Positions 34,901 through 43,956 of a DNA stretch of 64,000 nucleotides are shown piece by piece. Positions within the stretch are counted from its first letter, which is position 1. Each line of letters starts with the position of its first letter. A program made the position numbers and the translations under genes. Source of the stretch: Pseudomonas libanensis. GTDB lineage: Bacteria > Pseudomonadota > Gammaproteobacteria > Pseudomonadales > Pseudomonadaceae. The DNA is taken from the NCBI RefSeq assembly GCF_001439685.1, contig NZ_JYLH01000007.1:1-64000 (forward strand). Direction: 5' to 3'. The notes under the pieces were generated by a model that was not told where the DNA came from, made no database searches, and was given only the letters and a program-made list of their open reading frames with translations.

Positions 34901-37615
34901 ATGAGCGCCGTAAAAAACACGCCTCTGCACAAGAAAAATGGCACCGCTGCCGACACCAAGCTGTCGATGCGCGCCGCCCGTGAAGCCCAGAACGGCCTGG
35001 CGGCTACCCTCGCCAACGTACGTGCCACCCAGGACGGACTGACCGAACTGGACGCCTCGGCGCGCCTGCTACGCGAAGGTTATAACGAAGTCGCCCATGA
35101 CAAGCCGCCACACGCCATCGTCCAGTTCCTGCAGGCACTGAACAACCCCTTCATCTACGTGCTATTGACCCTGGGGGGCATCAGCTTTGTCACCGACTAT
35201 TGGTTGCCACTGCAGGCAGGTGAAGAAGTCGACCCGACCAAAGTCATCATCATCATGACCATGGTGTTGCTCAGCAGCCTGCTGCGTTTCTGGCAGGAGC
35301 ACCGTTCGGCCAAATCCGCCGAGGCGCTCAAGGCCATGGTGCGCACCACGGCCACCGTGCTACGCCGCGAGCAGGTCGGTGCCCAACCTACCCTGCGTGA
35401 AGTGCCGATGCGCGAACTGGTGGCCGGCGATATCGTGCAGCTGTCGGCCGGTGACATGATCCCCGCCGACATCCGCCTGATCGAGTCCCGCGACCTGTTT
35501 ATCAGCCAGGCCGTACTGACCGGTGAAGCCTTGCCGGTGGAGAAGTACGACACCCTCGGCGATGTCACGCAAAAATCCGCCTCCAGCCTGGCCGCCGACC
35601 AAGGCAACCTGCTCGATCTGCCAAACATCTGCTTCATGGGCACCAACGTGGTCAGCGGCCGCGCCAAGGCCGTAGTGGTCGCCACCGGGCCGCGCACTTA
35701 CTTTGGCTCCCTGGCCAAGGCGATTGTCGGTTCGCGGGTGCAGACCGCCTTCGACCGTGGAGTGAACAGCGTCAGTTGGTTGCTGATCCGCTTCATGCTG
35801 GTGATGGTGCCCATTGTGTTTTTGCTCAATGGCTTCTCAAAGGGTGACTGGAGCGATGCCTTGCTGTTTGCCCTGGCGGTGGCCGTCGGCCTCACCCCGG
35901 AAATGCTGCCGATGATTGTCAGCGCCAACCTGGCCAAGGGCGCCACGGCCATGGCCAAGCGCAAGGTGGTGGTCAAGCGCCTCAATGCGATCCAGAACTT
36001 CGGCTCGATGGATGTGCTGTGCACCGATAAGACCGGCACCCTGACCCAGGACAAGATCATCCTCGAACATCACGTCAACGCCTTCGGCCAGCGCGACGAT
36101 GCGGTGTTGTCCCTGGCCTGGCTCAACAGCTTTCACCAGAGCGGCATGAAGAACCTGATGGACCAGGCCGTGGTGCAGTTTGCGCAACAGAACCCCAAGT
36201 TCCAGGTGCCATTTGCCTATGGCAAGGTCGATGAATTGCCGTTCGACTTCGTACGCCGTCGTCTGTCTATCGTGGTCAAGGACGCTGCCGGTGACCATCT
36301 ATTGGTGTGCAAGGGCGCCGTGGAAGAGATGCTGAGCATTTCCACCCACACCCTGGAAGACGGCGCCGCCGTGCCCCTGGATGATCGTCGGCGTGAGGCG
36401 CTGTTGGCACTGGCTAACGACTACAACGAAGACGGTTTCCGTGTGCTGGTGGTCGCGACCCGTAATATCCCCAAGGCGTTGGCACGCCAGCAGTACACCA
36501 CTGCCGATGAACGCAACCTGGTGATCCAGGGGTTCCTGACCTTTCTGGACCCACCGAAGGAAACCGCAGGCCCGGCGATTGCCGCGCTGCAGCAGATTGG
36601 CGTGGCAATCAAGGTGTTGACCGGCGACAACGCGGTGGTCACCAGCAAGATCTGCCGCCAGGTCGGCCTGCAGCCAGGCCAGCCGCTGCTGGGCGTGGAA
36701 ATCGAAGCGATGGACGACGCCACCCTGCTGCGCCGCGTGGAAGAGCGTACGGTATTTGCCAAGCTGACGCCGCTACAGAAATCGCGGGTACTCAAGGCGC
36801 TGCAAGCCAACGGCCACACCGTCGGCTTCCTCGGCGACGGTATCAACGATGCGCCGGCGCTGCGGGATGCTGACGTGGGTATCTCGGTGGACAGCGGTAC
36901 GGATATCGCCAAGGAATCGGCCGACATCATCCTGCTGGAAAAGAGCCTGATGGTGCTGGAAGAAGGTGTACTCAAGGGCCGCGAGACCTTCGGCAATATC
37001 ATGAAGTACCTGAACATGACCGCCAGCTCCAACTTCGGCAATGTGTTCTCGGTGCTGGTAGCCAGTGCGTTCATCCCGTTCATGCCGATGCTGGCGATCC
37101 ACCTGCTGCTGCAGAACCTCATGTACGACATCTCCCAGCTGGCCCTGCCGTGGGACAAGATGGACAAGGAATACCTGGCCAAGCCGCGCAAGTGGGATGC
37201 GAAAAACATCGGCCGCTTCATGATCTGGATCGGGCCGACCTCGTCGATCTTCGACATCACCACCTTTGCCCTGATGTGGTACGTGTTCTCGGCTAACAGT
37301 GTGGAAATGCAGACCCTGTTCCAGTCCGGCTGGTTTATCGAGGGGCTGCTCTCGCAAACCCTGGTGGTGCACATGCTGCGCACCCGCAAGATCCCGTTCT
37401 TCCAGAGCACCGCTGCCTGGCCGGTGTTGATGATGACCTGCATCGTCATCGCCCTGGGCATCTACGTGCCGTTCTCGCCTCTGGGCACCCTGGTAGGCCT
37501 GCAACCCCTGCCGATGGCCTACTTCCCATGGCTGGTGGGCACCCTGCTGGCGTACTGCTGCGTGGCCCAACTGATGAAGACGATCTACATCCGCCGCTTC
37601 AAGCAGTGGTACTGA
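34901..37615 (+). CDS. mgtA: Magnesium-transporting P-type ATPase
   Basis: MgtA imports Mg2+ when external magnesium is low. With ATG 34901 (ACAGGAG ahead) it has 904 residues, the normal length. The phosphorylated Asp376 lies in CTDKTGTLTQ. The actuator TGEALPVEK, VGLTPEMLPMIV in the ion-binding helix, and the hinge GDGINDAPALRDADVGISVDSGTDIAKE are all present, and the C-terminal six helices follow. An ATG at 34865 in frame is less likely. The long leader suggests control by Mg2+, either transcriptional or at the mRNA. Confidence 0.95.
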   Translation: MSAVKNTPLHKKNGTAADTKLSMRAAREAQNGLAATLANVRATQDGLTELDASARLLREGYNEVAHDKPPHAIVQFLQALNNPFIYVLLTLGGISFVTDYWLPLQAGEEVDPTKVIIIMTMVLLSSLLRFWQEHRSAKSAEALKAMVRTTATVLRREQVGAQPTLREVPMRELVAGDIVQLSAGDMIPADIRLIESRDLFISQAVLTGEALPVEKYDTLGDVTQKSASSLAADQGNLLDLPNICFMGTNVVSGRAKAVVVATGPRTYFGSLAKAIVGSRVQTAFDRGVNSVSWLLIRFMLVMVPIVFLLNGFSKGDWSDALLFALAVAVGLTPEMLPMIVSANLAKGATAMAKRKVVVKRLNAIQNFGSMDVLCTDKTGTLTQDKIILEHHVNAFGQRDDAVLSLAWLNSFHQSGMKNLMDQAVVQFAQQNPKFQVPFAYGKVDELPFDFVRRRLSIVVKDAAGDHLLVCKGAVEEMLSISTHTLEDGAAVPLDDRRREALLALANDYNEDGFRVLVVATRNIPKALARQQYTTADERNLVIQGFLTFLDPPKETAGPAIAALQQIGVAIKVLTGDNAVVTSKICRQVGLQPGQPLLGVEIEAMDDATLLRRVEERTVFAKLTPLQKSRVLKALQANGHTVGFLGDGINDAPALRDADVGISVDSGTDIAKESADIILLEKSLMVLEEGVLKGRETFGNIMKYLNMTASSNFGNVFSVLVASAFIPFMPMLAIHLLLQNLMYDISQLALPWDKMDKEYLAKPRKWDAKNIGRFMIWIGPTSSIFDITTFALMWYVFSANSVEMQTLFQSGWFIEGLLSQTLVVHMLRTRKIPFFQSTAAWPVLMMTCIVIALGIYVPFSPLGTLVGLQPLPMAYFPWLVGTLLAYCCVAQLMKTIYIRRFKQWY

Positions 37616-37679
37616 TCTCCCCGCCGTTCAAACGGTGGCGGTCGCCCGACCGTCACCGTGCAATACAAGGATGCACCCT

Positions 37680-38027
37680 ATGCGCGTCTTGATCTGTGCA
37701 GGTCGTCATTACGCCGACACCAAAAAGTCCCGCCATGTGCTGGACGCCTACCACCGCCTGCGCCCGGTGCAGGTATTGATTCACGGCGGCAACCAGTTCC
37801 TCGGCAGCGAGATCGAGGAATGGGCGCGGGAAATCGGCATCGATGTGGTGCGCTACCCACCCAATTGGCAACGCCACGGCAAGCAGGCCGAGCGCCAACG
37901 CAACCACTTCATGCTGGCCGACAGCCGCCCCGACGTGATCATCGCCCTGCCCGGTGGCGACGACACCTTGGAGCTGGTGTGCCAGGCCAAAGCCCTGGGC
38001 ATTTCGGTGCTGACTGTAGAAAGCTGA
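37680..38027 (+). CDS. DUF2493 (SLOG-fold) protein
   Basis: A 115-residue protein, MRVLICAGRHYADTKKSRHVLDAY..., of the DUF2493/YspA class: a Rossmann-like SLOG domain with the GGNQFLGSEIEEWAREIG and IALPGGDDTLELVCQAKALGI motifs that would bind a nucleotide or its derivative. SLOG proteins are thought to sense nucleotide-derived ligands in stress or conflict systems. I take ATG 37680, which has AAGG at a usable distance. It lies 64 bp after mgtA and 18 bp before the next gene. Confidence 0.78.
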   Translation: MRVLICAGRHYADTKKSRHVLDAYHRLRPVQVLIHGGNQFLGSEIEEWAREIGIDVVRYPPNWQRHGKQAERQRNHFMLADSRPDVIIALPGGDDTLELVCQAKALGISVLTVES

Positions 38028-38045
38028 ATTCAAACGAGGTGCATC

Positions 38046-38867
38046 ATGCACAAACGACACATCCCAAAGCGGCAGGACGGCTTTGCCAAATACCGTGCGC
38101 GCCACTATCGCGGTGCCCGCCACACCTTGCTGTTGTTGCCACCGGCCAAGCGCCGTGCATTGCAGCGCAACCTGATCTTTATCGGCGTGAGCCTGGGCGC
38201 TGTCTTGCTCATCGCCCTATTTTCCAAGGCCCATGCCGCAGGCGGTGCTTACGTGGTCGATGACGGCGCCGTCAATGCTCCGGGCGAATGCAATGTCGAC
38301 GCCTGGTACAGCGCCAATCGACACGCGGCCAGCACCCATAACGCCACCCTGTCGCCCGCCTGTACGTTCAGCGCCATGCCCACCGTGCAATGGGGCGCCG
38401 CGTTGTCACGCGCCACCACCGCAGGCAAAGGCGAGACGCAGATCAGCCCGCAGGTAAAGGCGCAGGTGTTATCACGGGAAGACGTGGGGCTTGAGCTTGC
38501 GATTGCCGCCGGAGCGCATGTGGCCCTCGATCGCCAGCACGGGTTTGACGGGGCCGATTTGAATGTTCCGTTGACCTGGCAGCCCCTGGCGCCATTGCGC
38601 CTGAACCTGAACGCTGGCTGGAGCCACGCCTATAACGACGGCGATCAACAGCACCGCCTGAGCTGGGGCACGGGGTTCGAATATCAGTTGGCGGAGGGAC
38701 TGACCCTGATCGGCGAACGCTACGGCCAGGAAGGCGGTGAGCAAGCTTGGCAGGCAGGGCCGCGATTCCACATCGGCAAGCGGGTCGATGTGGACGTGGT
38801 GGTCGGGCGCAGCCTGATTGGGGAACGCGCCCAGTGGCTGACCACTGGGACAACGCTGAGGTTCTAG
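38046..38867 (+). CDS. Exported beta-barrel-like protein with extended N-region
   Basis: A 273-residue protein. It begins with about 40 very basic residues (MHKRHIPKRQDGFAKYRARH...) before the hydrophobic segment NLIFIGVSLGAVLLIALF and a cleavage site at KAHAAG. The mature part shows alternating strands with aromatic ends (LTWQPLAPLRLNLNAGWSHAY, HRLSWGTGFEYQLAEGLTLIGERYGQEG) and ends TTLRF, as outer-membrane proteins do. I do not recognise a named family. The long N-region is unusual for a signal peptide. Its end overlaps the convergent DUF533 gene by four bases. Confidence 0.65.
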   Translation: MHKRHIPKRQDGFAKYRARHYRGARHTLLLLPPAKRRALQRNLIFIGVSLGAVLLIALFSKAHAAGGAYVVDDGAVNAPGECNVDAWYSANRHAASTHNATLSPACTFSAMPTVQWGAALSRATTAGKGETQISPQVKAQVLSREDVGLELAIAAGAHVALDRQHGFDGADLNVPLTWQPLAPLRLNLNAGWSHAYNDGDQQHRLSWGTGFEYQLAEGLTLIGERYGQEGGEQAWQAGPRFHIGKRVDVDVVVGRSLIGERAQWLTTGTTLRF

Positions 38868-39559
38868 GCTTTGGCCTGCTGTTCCAGGTGCAGCTGCAAC
38901 TGCGGATCGATTTGCAGCTGCCCGGCCAGATCGTCGAGGTAATTGCGCTCAGCGTCCTGCTGATCACTGACCAGCATCACGCTGGTCAGGTAAATCTCCG
39001 CGGCGAGCGCCGGGTCATGGGCATACTCGGCAAAATCCGAGGCATCCAGGGGCTTGGCGACTTCAGCGTCGAGCCACTGCTGCAACTGGGGGTCGTCGGT
39101 GTGACGGCCGATCTCGGCAGAGATCATCTGCTGCTCTTGCGCATCAATAGCCCCATCGGCCTTAGCTGCCGCGATCAACGCACGTAATACGCCATGGCTG
39201 TGGGCTTCGGCTTGTGCGCCTTCAAGCTGGTCAACGGTCTGGATGGCTTGCTGTGGGGCTGTGGCCTGCTGGCGCTGCCAGGCTTGATAGGCCTGGAAAG
39301 CCGCCATCCCCAGGGATGCCAGCGCCGCGTAATTCATCCCGCCGCTTTTGCGCGCCTGAGCGCCACCGCCGGCCGGCGCACCGCCCAACAAGCCACCCAG
39401 GCCACCCAGTAATCCACCTAAGCCACCGCCAGCTGCAGCACCACCGGCACTGGTGCCTTTCAATAACCCCCCGAGCAACCCGCCCAGGCCACCGCCCGAA
39501 GCGCTGCCGCCTTGCTGCCCTGCACGCAACAGTTGTTCCAGTAGATCGCTGGTATTCAT
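38864..39559 (-). CDS. DUF533 / TerB-like protein
   Basis: With ATG 39559 the protein has 231 residues: an N-terminal MNTSDLLEQLLRAGQQG followed by a Gly/Ala-rich low-complexity stretch (about 20-70), a hydrophobic helix (MNYAALASLGMAAFQAYQAWQRQ), and a C-terminal TerB-like helical domain (ALIAAAKADGAIDAQEQQMISAEIGRH). This is the layout of DUF533 proteins such as YebE, inner-membrane proteins of unknown role. Expression is linked to envelope stress in E. coli relatives; that link is not visible here. Confidence 0.82.
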   Translation of the reverse strand: MNTSDLLEQLLRAGQQGGSASGGGLGGLLGGLLKGTSAGGAAAGGGLGGLLGGLGGLLGGAPAGGGAQARKSGGMNYAALASLGMAAFQAYQAWQRQQATAPQQAIQTVDQLEGAQAEAHSHGVLRALIAAAKADGAIDAQEQQMISAEIGRHTDDPQLQQWLDAEVAKPLDASDFAEYAHDPALAAEIYLTSVMLVSDQQDAERNYLDDLAGQLQIDPQLQLHLEQQAKA

Positions 39560-39684
39560 GGTGTCGCCCTCCCCGGGCGCAAAAGTGGCGTTGATCAAAC
39601 ATAGTCCGCCTGCGATGGAACACCATGACCGCCGGGCGGGCAAGCTTTATGATGGCGCCACTACACCGTCAAGGGAGAACATTG

Positions 39685-40212
39685 GTGAACCGCATCGAGC
39701 ATATCGCGCTGATGGCCAACTACAACCAATGGATGAACCGCAAGGTCTATGACGCCGCCGGCACGTTGACCAACGCGCAATTAATCCTGGACCGGCAGGC
39801 GTTCTTCGGCTCGATCCTCGGCACCTTGAATCACCTGGTGCTGGGCGACACGGTCTGGCTCAAGCGCTTTGCCGAGCACCCAGCTGATTTTTCGGCACTG
39901 GCGCCATTGAGTGCCATCGCTGCCCCCGCCGATCTCAAGCAACTGGACTTTGCCGATCTAAGTGAACTTTCGGCGCATCGCGCCTGGCTGGACCAACTGA
40001 TCGTCGAGTGGGCCCACAGCCTGCACGAGTCCCATTTTGACCAGGATCTGCGCTACCACAACATGCGCGGTGCGGCCGCCGAGAAACCCTTCTTCGGGCT
40101 GCTGGTGCATTTCTTCAACCACCAGACCCACCACCGGGGCCAGGTGACAACACTGCTGACCCAGGCGGGGGTGGATGTAGGTACTACCGACCTGCTGGCG
40201 CTGATTGATTGA
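39685..40212 (+). CDS. DinB-family putative metal-dependent enzyme
   Basis: A four-helix DinB/YfiT-type protein of 175 residues starting with GTG 39685 behind AGGGAG. The metal-binding histidines lie in [11 protein letters not shown] and in [16 protein letters not shown], the classical H...HxxxH pattern. Members act as thiol or metal-dependent transferases or are uncharacterised. Its 3' end overlaps the convergent GFA-family gene by 29 bp. Confidence 0.82.
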   Translation: MNRIEHIALMANYNQWMNRKVYDAAGTLTNAQLILDRQAFFGSILGTLNHLVLGDTVWLKRFAEHPADFSALAPLSAIAAPADLKQLDFADLSELSAHRAWLDQLIVEWAHSLHESHFDQDLRYHNMRGAAAEKPFFGLLVHFFNHQTHHRGQVTTLLTQAGVDVGTTDLLALID

Positions 40213-40657
40213 GCGCGGCGTAGGCTTGCATCAAGCGTGGGAAATCTTGCGGCTCGGGTAACTGTGCAAAGCTTTCCACCGCTGGCGTGCTTGCCCAAGG
40301 CAGCTTTTCGCTGGTCCAGGTTTCCATGAATGGTACGTAGTCGTGGGCATTATCCAGCAAGGTCGCCCGCACGTTGACGAACTCATCGACGCCGTGAGGG
40401 CGGGTAAACAGCCAGCTCATACAGTGGGGGCATACGTAGTGGCGATCGATGCCATGCAAACCACCGATCACCGGGCAGCCCTGGGTCACTGTAAAGCCAC
40501 TGGCAGGAAACAGCGCACTGAGAGAGAACGCACTGGCGGTCATTTTCTGGCAACCGGTGCAATGGCAGGCCATGGTGATCACAGGCGGCACGCTCACGCT
40601 GAAACGTACCTGGCTACAGCGGCAACTGCCTTCCAGCGGCAGGTTTTCATCGCTCAT
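40184..40657 (-). CDS. GFA-family (glutathione-dependent formaldehyde-activating-like) protein
   Basis: A 157-residue zinc protein with the two-site pattern of the GFA family: [25 protein letters not shown] and [15 protein letters not shown] supply the cysteines. The true glutathione-dependent enzyme is only one member; most GFA proteins in Pseudomonas are of unknown substrate. I take the second of two adjacent ATG codons. It overlaps the DinB-type gene tail to tail, which limits expression of both from strong promoters. Confidence 0.82.
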   Translation of the reverse strand: MSDENLPLEGSCRCSQVRFSVSVPPVITMACHCTGCQKMTASAFSLSALFPASGFTVTQGCPVIGGLHGIDRHYVCPHCMSWLFTRPHGVDEFVNVRATLLDNAHDYVPFMETWTSEKLPWASTPAVESFAQLPEPQDFPRLMQAYAALNQSAPAGR

Positions 40658-40728
40658 CACTCACTCCTTTTTATGATTAGTGGCGTGGCAGGTTAGCGCC
40701 TGCTCCTGCCCCATGAACAGGCCCAGTG

Positions 40729-41205
40729 TCACTTCACCTTATTACTCAACGTCTCCACACTGCGCTTCAAATCGTCCATGGAACGCTTGAGGCCATCGAT
40801 CTCGTCTTTCTGCCGATCAATCGTACTTTTCTGCTCATCCACTGTGCGCTTGAGACTCGACACCTGACTGTCACTGCTGCTTGAACTCGACCCGTCCTTA
40901 CGCTTGAACTCGTCAAATGCCCGATCCTGACCATCCACTTTGGTTTTCAGGCTTTGCAGCTCGCTCTCGCTACGCTTTTGCGCCGCTTGCAGCGCCTCGA
41001 TATCGCCGACGGAAAGACTCGACGACTTCAGCACATAGGTATTGCCAGCCTCTACCGAGGCGCCCGTCAATCTATCTGTCGACGATGCACTGAACTCTCC
41101 CCAACGCACCGCACCCGCCGCCTGCGTCGGGCCGGCCATGGCCAAACCCAACAGCCCTGCTACACCAAAAGCCATCATCCAAGAATGCTTACGGACACTG
41201 GGCAT
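40729..41205 (-). CDS. Exported coiled-coil protein
   Basis: The start is ATG 41205 (MPSVRKHSWMMAFGVAGLLGLAMAGPTQAAGAVRW), giving 158 residues with a signal peptide ending at TQAAG. Residues from about 65 to 158 form a long heptad helix (LQAAQKRSESELQSLKTKVDGQ, then a Ser-rich break, then SQVSSLKRTVDEQKSTIDRQK). A small N-terminal domain precedes it. No named family is recognised. Likely periplasmic and self-associating. It lies just upstream of the tRNA-Leu gene. Confidence 0.7.
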   Translation of the reverse strand: MPSVRKHSWMMAFGVAGLLGLAMAGPTQAAGAVRWGEFSASSTDRLTGASVEAGNTYVLKSSSLSVGDIEALQAAQKRSESELQSLKTKVDGQDRAFDEFKRKDGSSSSSSDSQVSSLKRTVDEQKSTIDRQKDEIDGLKRSMDDLKRSVETLSNKVK

Positions 41206-41429
41206 CAATTGATTCCTTCGCAATTTGCCAGGATGGCATATCGCTATGACTGTCATTTATGAGGCTTGTTCCTGCGCCGCGTAAATTCATCAGGACTCAA
41301 CTCGGCGGACATGTAGATGACTGATCTGCCACGCTTTTTCACGCATATCTTTATGCAGGAAAGCGCGCTTCGAGGTTGCGTCGAAGCGACAGGATCTATA
41401 TATTCCCAACCCTGCTACACCGCGCTACC

Positions 41430-41516
41430 GCCCGAATGGCGAAACTGGTAGACGCATGGGACTTAAAATCCCCCGCTCGTAAGGGCGTCCCGGTTCGATT
41501 CCGGGTTCGGGCACCA
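41430..41516 (+). tRNA. tRNA-Leu (anticodon TAA)
   Basis: An 87-nt class II tRNA. The acceptor GCCCGAA pairs with TTCGGGC, then A and encoded CCA. The D-arm is GGCGAAACTGGTAGACGC, the anticodon loop CTTAAAA gives anticodon TAA, a variable arm CCGCTCGTAAGGGCG follows, and the T-arm is GGTTCGATTCC. All stems close. tRNA-Leu 3' ends are frequent integration sites; no duplicate of its 3' end was seen in the window. Confidence 0.97.
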
Positions 41517-41774
41517 TCTCTATAGTCCACTGACAGCCAGTAAAGTCTGTGGGACCCTTTAAAACCCGCCGTTTGGCGGGTTTTTTCGTTTATGGCGTTC
41601 CGTCGGCATCCGGGGAACGGTGAGCTTTTAGAGAGTAATATTTACATCTTTGGTCAGCCCAACGGACGCAAGGGCTGGCGCGGATGCGAAAGGTCAGACC
41701 TGATGGCAAAGAGGATCTGACGCGACTGACTAATTCATACGACATGCGCAATAACAACCGTCGAGACACAGCTG
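41517..41774 (+). other. Short gene-free stretch after tRNA-Leu
   Basis: It holds a terminator at 41561-41586 (below) and about 190 bp with no convincing gene; the open frame on the minus strand there lacks a ribosome binding site and is judged spurious. Base composition shifts to A+T-rich from about 41780 on. Confidence 0.5.
41561..41586 (+). terminator. Intrinsic terminator after tRNA-Leu
   Basis: AAAACCCGCC pairs with GGCGGGTTTT around GTTT, followed by further T; it ends the tRNA transcript. Confidence 0.9.
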
Positions 41775-42182
41775 CTATCCGCTGCATTGTCTGACCGAAA
41801 TTACCTCGACAAAGCGATATTTTTTCCTCGCGGCCTTGGCAGCCTCTTGCTCAGCAACAAGGGAACTGAGCGTATCAGCCTCATGCACTATTTCGTACAT
41901 TTTCCCTTCAAACTCATTACTTACTCTGAGCTTCACCCGAAGTTTAGAGGTGAAAACCTTTGAAGTTATTTGTTTTTCTGATTTTACGCTCAGTATCGTT
42001 GAAACTTGCGGAGCAGGATGCTTTCTATGTTTATTGCCCGCCGACACAACGGGTTCAGACACACCAAACAATGCCCAGCGCATCTCTTTTTCAGTTATCT
42101 CATTCTTCACTTTATTACTCAGCAAACATTCAAAAATAACAGAGGTCCAGCATTCTGATATTCGAGAATGGCTTATTTGCAT
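41775..42182 (-). CDS. Hypothetical protein, A+T-rich, overlaps upstream gene
   Basis: A 135-residue Lys/Glu-rich protein starting MQISHSRISECWTSVIFECLL. Its ATG lies inside the last codons of the upstream exported-protein gene (10-nt overlap). The second half (SKLRVKLRVSNEFEGKMYEIVHEADTLSSLVAEQEAAKAARKKYRFVEV) looks like a compact beta-hairpin and helix fold. I recognise no family. Base use is clearly more A+T-rich than that of the core genes, consistent with transfer. Confidence 0.5.
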   Translation of the reverse strand: MQISHSRISECWTSVIFECLLSNKVKNEITEKEMRWALFGVSEPVVSAGNKHRKHPAPQVSTILSVKSEKQITSKVFTSKLRVKLRVSNEFEGKMYEIVHEADTLSSLVAEQEAAKAARKKYRFVEVISVRQCSG

Positions 42183-42553
42183 GTTTCCGAGAGTTTGATC
42201 ATCAGCGGTTGATACACGCTGGGATCGACTGATGAAAACACTGCCATACCTTGGACCGGGGCGCCTACTTTTAATTTTCCGACGGTGAGCACCTCATCCA
42301 CAGTATCCAATTTGAATTCTTGGCCTTCAGCCCCGTAAGCTTTCAAACAGTAGCCAGCCAAATCAAGTCCGCGTCCCTTGAGATTCCCAAGGAAAATTTC
42401 AAAACTTTGTGTATAGGCACTTTTCTCGCCCACAGACATAGTACCGGAAGTTTTTTGTGTCGAGACTACTATTACGTGATCCAGACCTTTTGCATGTGCG
42501 CTGAGAGTAATGAAGCTCAGAGTAACTGAGGCAATGACACTTGAAATTTTCAT
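42173..42553 (-). CDS. Small exported hypothetical protein
   Basis: With ATG 42553 the protein has 126 residues and a signal peptide ending at LSAHA. The mature part has two cysteines (GYCLKAYG and SETCK at the end) and an alternating-strand pattern (SFEIFLGNLKGRGLDLAGYCLKAYGAEGQEFKLDTVDE). No named family recognised. It is translationally coupled to the 135-residue ORF that follows. Low G+C like its partner; the two could be a small acquired unit. Confidence 0.55.
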   Translation of the reverse strand: MKISSVIASVTLSFITLSAHAKGLDHVIVVSTQKTSGTMSVGEKSAYTQSFEIFLGNLKGRGLDLAGYCLKAYGAEGQEFKLDTVDEVLTVGKLKVGAPVQGMAVFSSVDPSVYQPLMIKLSETCK

Positions 42554-42999
42554 AGTAAGTCCGCTGAATGTGTTAAACCTCAATCCTAAACAATTGAGCT
42601 CAAAGCCATGCGTGAATTACACGCAATCCACCTACTTTTCAGGTCGCTAAACTGTCGCTCTTTAAAAAGGACGTTCGACTGATAAATCAGCATAGCTATT
42701 TCGATAGCCGCACCTTTCGAACGCAGAAAGGGAAAATGCGCATCACACTACTTAATCATACTGAATAATTTTGAAACCATCCTGCGAGGCGTAGCAACCG
42801 CCTTCAGCCAGATGAAGGCGGCCTTGTAATCGCTATAAAGTCATTAACGAAGCGCGCCATGTCGGACTCACTATGAATAACTCTGAATTACGCTGAATAG
42901 CTGTATCAGAACCATTCTATTAGATGGCACTTTAATGGTTCTCTGATAACAACATCAGCGTCTATCCTCCTCACCGTCCTCGACATGGAAGCGACAAGC
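42554..42999. other. Intergenic region between divergent unknown genes and the radical SAM cassette
   Basis: No gene seen over about 446 bp. It holds a perfect 9-bp hairpin (42798-42821) and A+T-rich DNA with several possible -10 boxes (for example TATAAAG at 42834-42840), so promoters for both directions are likely here. Confidence 0.5.
42798..42821. promoter_or_regulatory. Perfect hairpin in the A+T-rich intergenic region
   Basis: CCGCCTTCA and TGAAGGCGG pair perfectly around GCCAGA. No T-run follows on either strand, so it is not a standard terminator. A leader structure or protein-binding site is possible. Confidence 0.45.
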
Positions 43000-43941
43000 A
43001 TGCGCCATCACCAGCAAAAAAACTGCACTTGCGGCATATGGCGCGTTGATGAAGACCGGGTTGAGCTGACACCTTATTTCGGTTGTCCCTGCCGCTACTG
43101 CATCAAGAAAGCCAGCACTGTGCGCTGCGACGCCCTATCGATGAGTGAAGAAAACCTCATTAATGCCATAGAGTACGTACGCAAGGATGCACGCATCACC
43201 CAAGCCTCAATCGTTGGCGGCGACCCGCTGGTAAAACCAAAACAGCTGTTCGCGTTGCTGGAAAACCTGGCGAGCATCCCTCATCTCAATAACATTCGTA
43301 TCGCAACCCGGCATGCCCTGCTTCAACCAGAATGCATTAATGAAGCATTTATCGAACGCATGGCCAGTTATAACTATGTCGATTATGCCTATCCTCTGCG
43401 CTCCACAAGCGTGTCTCTGGACGTTGCAATCAACCACGCCAGTGAGCTGCAAGCGGACGTCATCAGGACACTCAATGGCTTCAGCCGTCGGGGCATCAAC
43501 GCACGTGGCCACGCAGTACTGCTCAAAGGGGTCAACGACGATTTCCACAGCCTTAAAAATCTTATCGATCTTTTCCTTGCGGTTGGAATCACGCCTTATC
43601 ACTTAATGCACTGTGCAGATGCTCCAGGTCAGGCACCGCTGCGCACCACGGTGCAAAAAGGCAACACCCTAACTACCCAATTGATGGCGTTTTCAGGCAC
43701 CTATGCACTGCCTTATGGGTACGTCACGGCTGTGGGCACGCACTACATCACACCAGGCCAAGTCCTGCGCTACGAAAATATTGGCGGACAGCGTTTTATT
43801 CGTGCCCGCTCACCCTATTCAGCCGAGCGCTATAAAGCACTTTCCGGTAACTCAAGCCTGCCGCCCCTGCACGAGATTGATGATCAAGGCTACATCGTCT
43901 CGCACTACCCGGATGGCAACGACGCCCTTCTCGTCTATTGA
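43000..43941 (+). CDS. Lysine 2,3-aminomutase-like radical SAM protein with unusual CxCxxC motif
   Basis: A 313-residue protein related to the KamA/EpmB family. IVGGDPLVKPKQLFALLENLASIPHLNNIRIATRHALLQPE and RGINARGHAVLLKGVNDDFHSLKNLIDLFLAVGITPYHLMHCADAPGQAPLRT correspond block by block to the aminomutase barrel. In place of CxxxCxxC there is YFGC29PC31RYC34, that is CxCxxC, and an extra CTC pair sits at 9-11. ATG 43000 is favoured, with GGAAG eight bases ahead; ATG 42985 is the alternative. It lies 15 bp before an ATP-grasp gene. Family members shift amino groups on amino acids using a 4Fe-4S cluster and PLP; the PLP lysine and the chemistry here are unverified. Confidence 0.75.
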   Translation: MRHHQQKNCTCGIWRVDEDRVELTPYFGCPCRYCIKKASTVRCDALSMSEENLINAIEYVRKDARITQASIVGGDPLVKPKQLFALLENLASIPHLNNIRIATRHALLQPECINEAFIERMASYNYVDYAYPLRSTSVSLDVAINHASELQADVIRTLNGFSRRGINARGHAVLLKGVNDDFHSLKNLIDLFLAVGITPYHLMHCADAPGQAPLRTTVQKGNTLTTQLMAFSGTYALPYGYVTAVGTHYITPGQVLRYENIGGQRFIRARSPYSAERYKALSGNSSLPPLHEIDDQGYIVSHYPDGNDALLVY

Positions 43942-43956
43942 CCCACTAAGCGCCCT

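Noticed and set aside
41590..41787. 65-codon minus-strand frame after tRNA-Leu
   Set aside because: No ribosome binding site, Arg/Ser-rich random-like protein.
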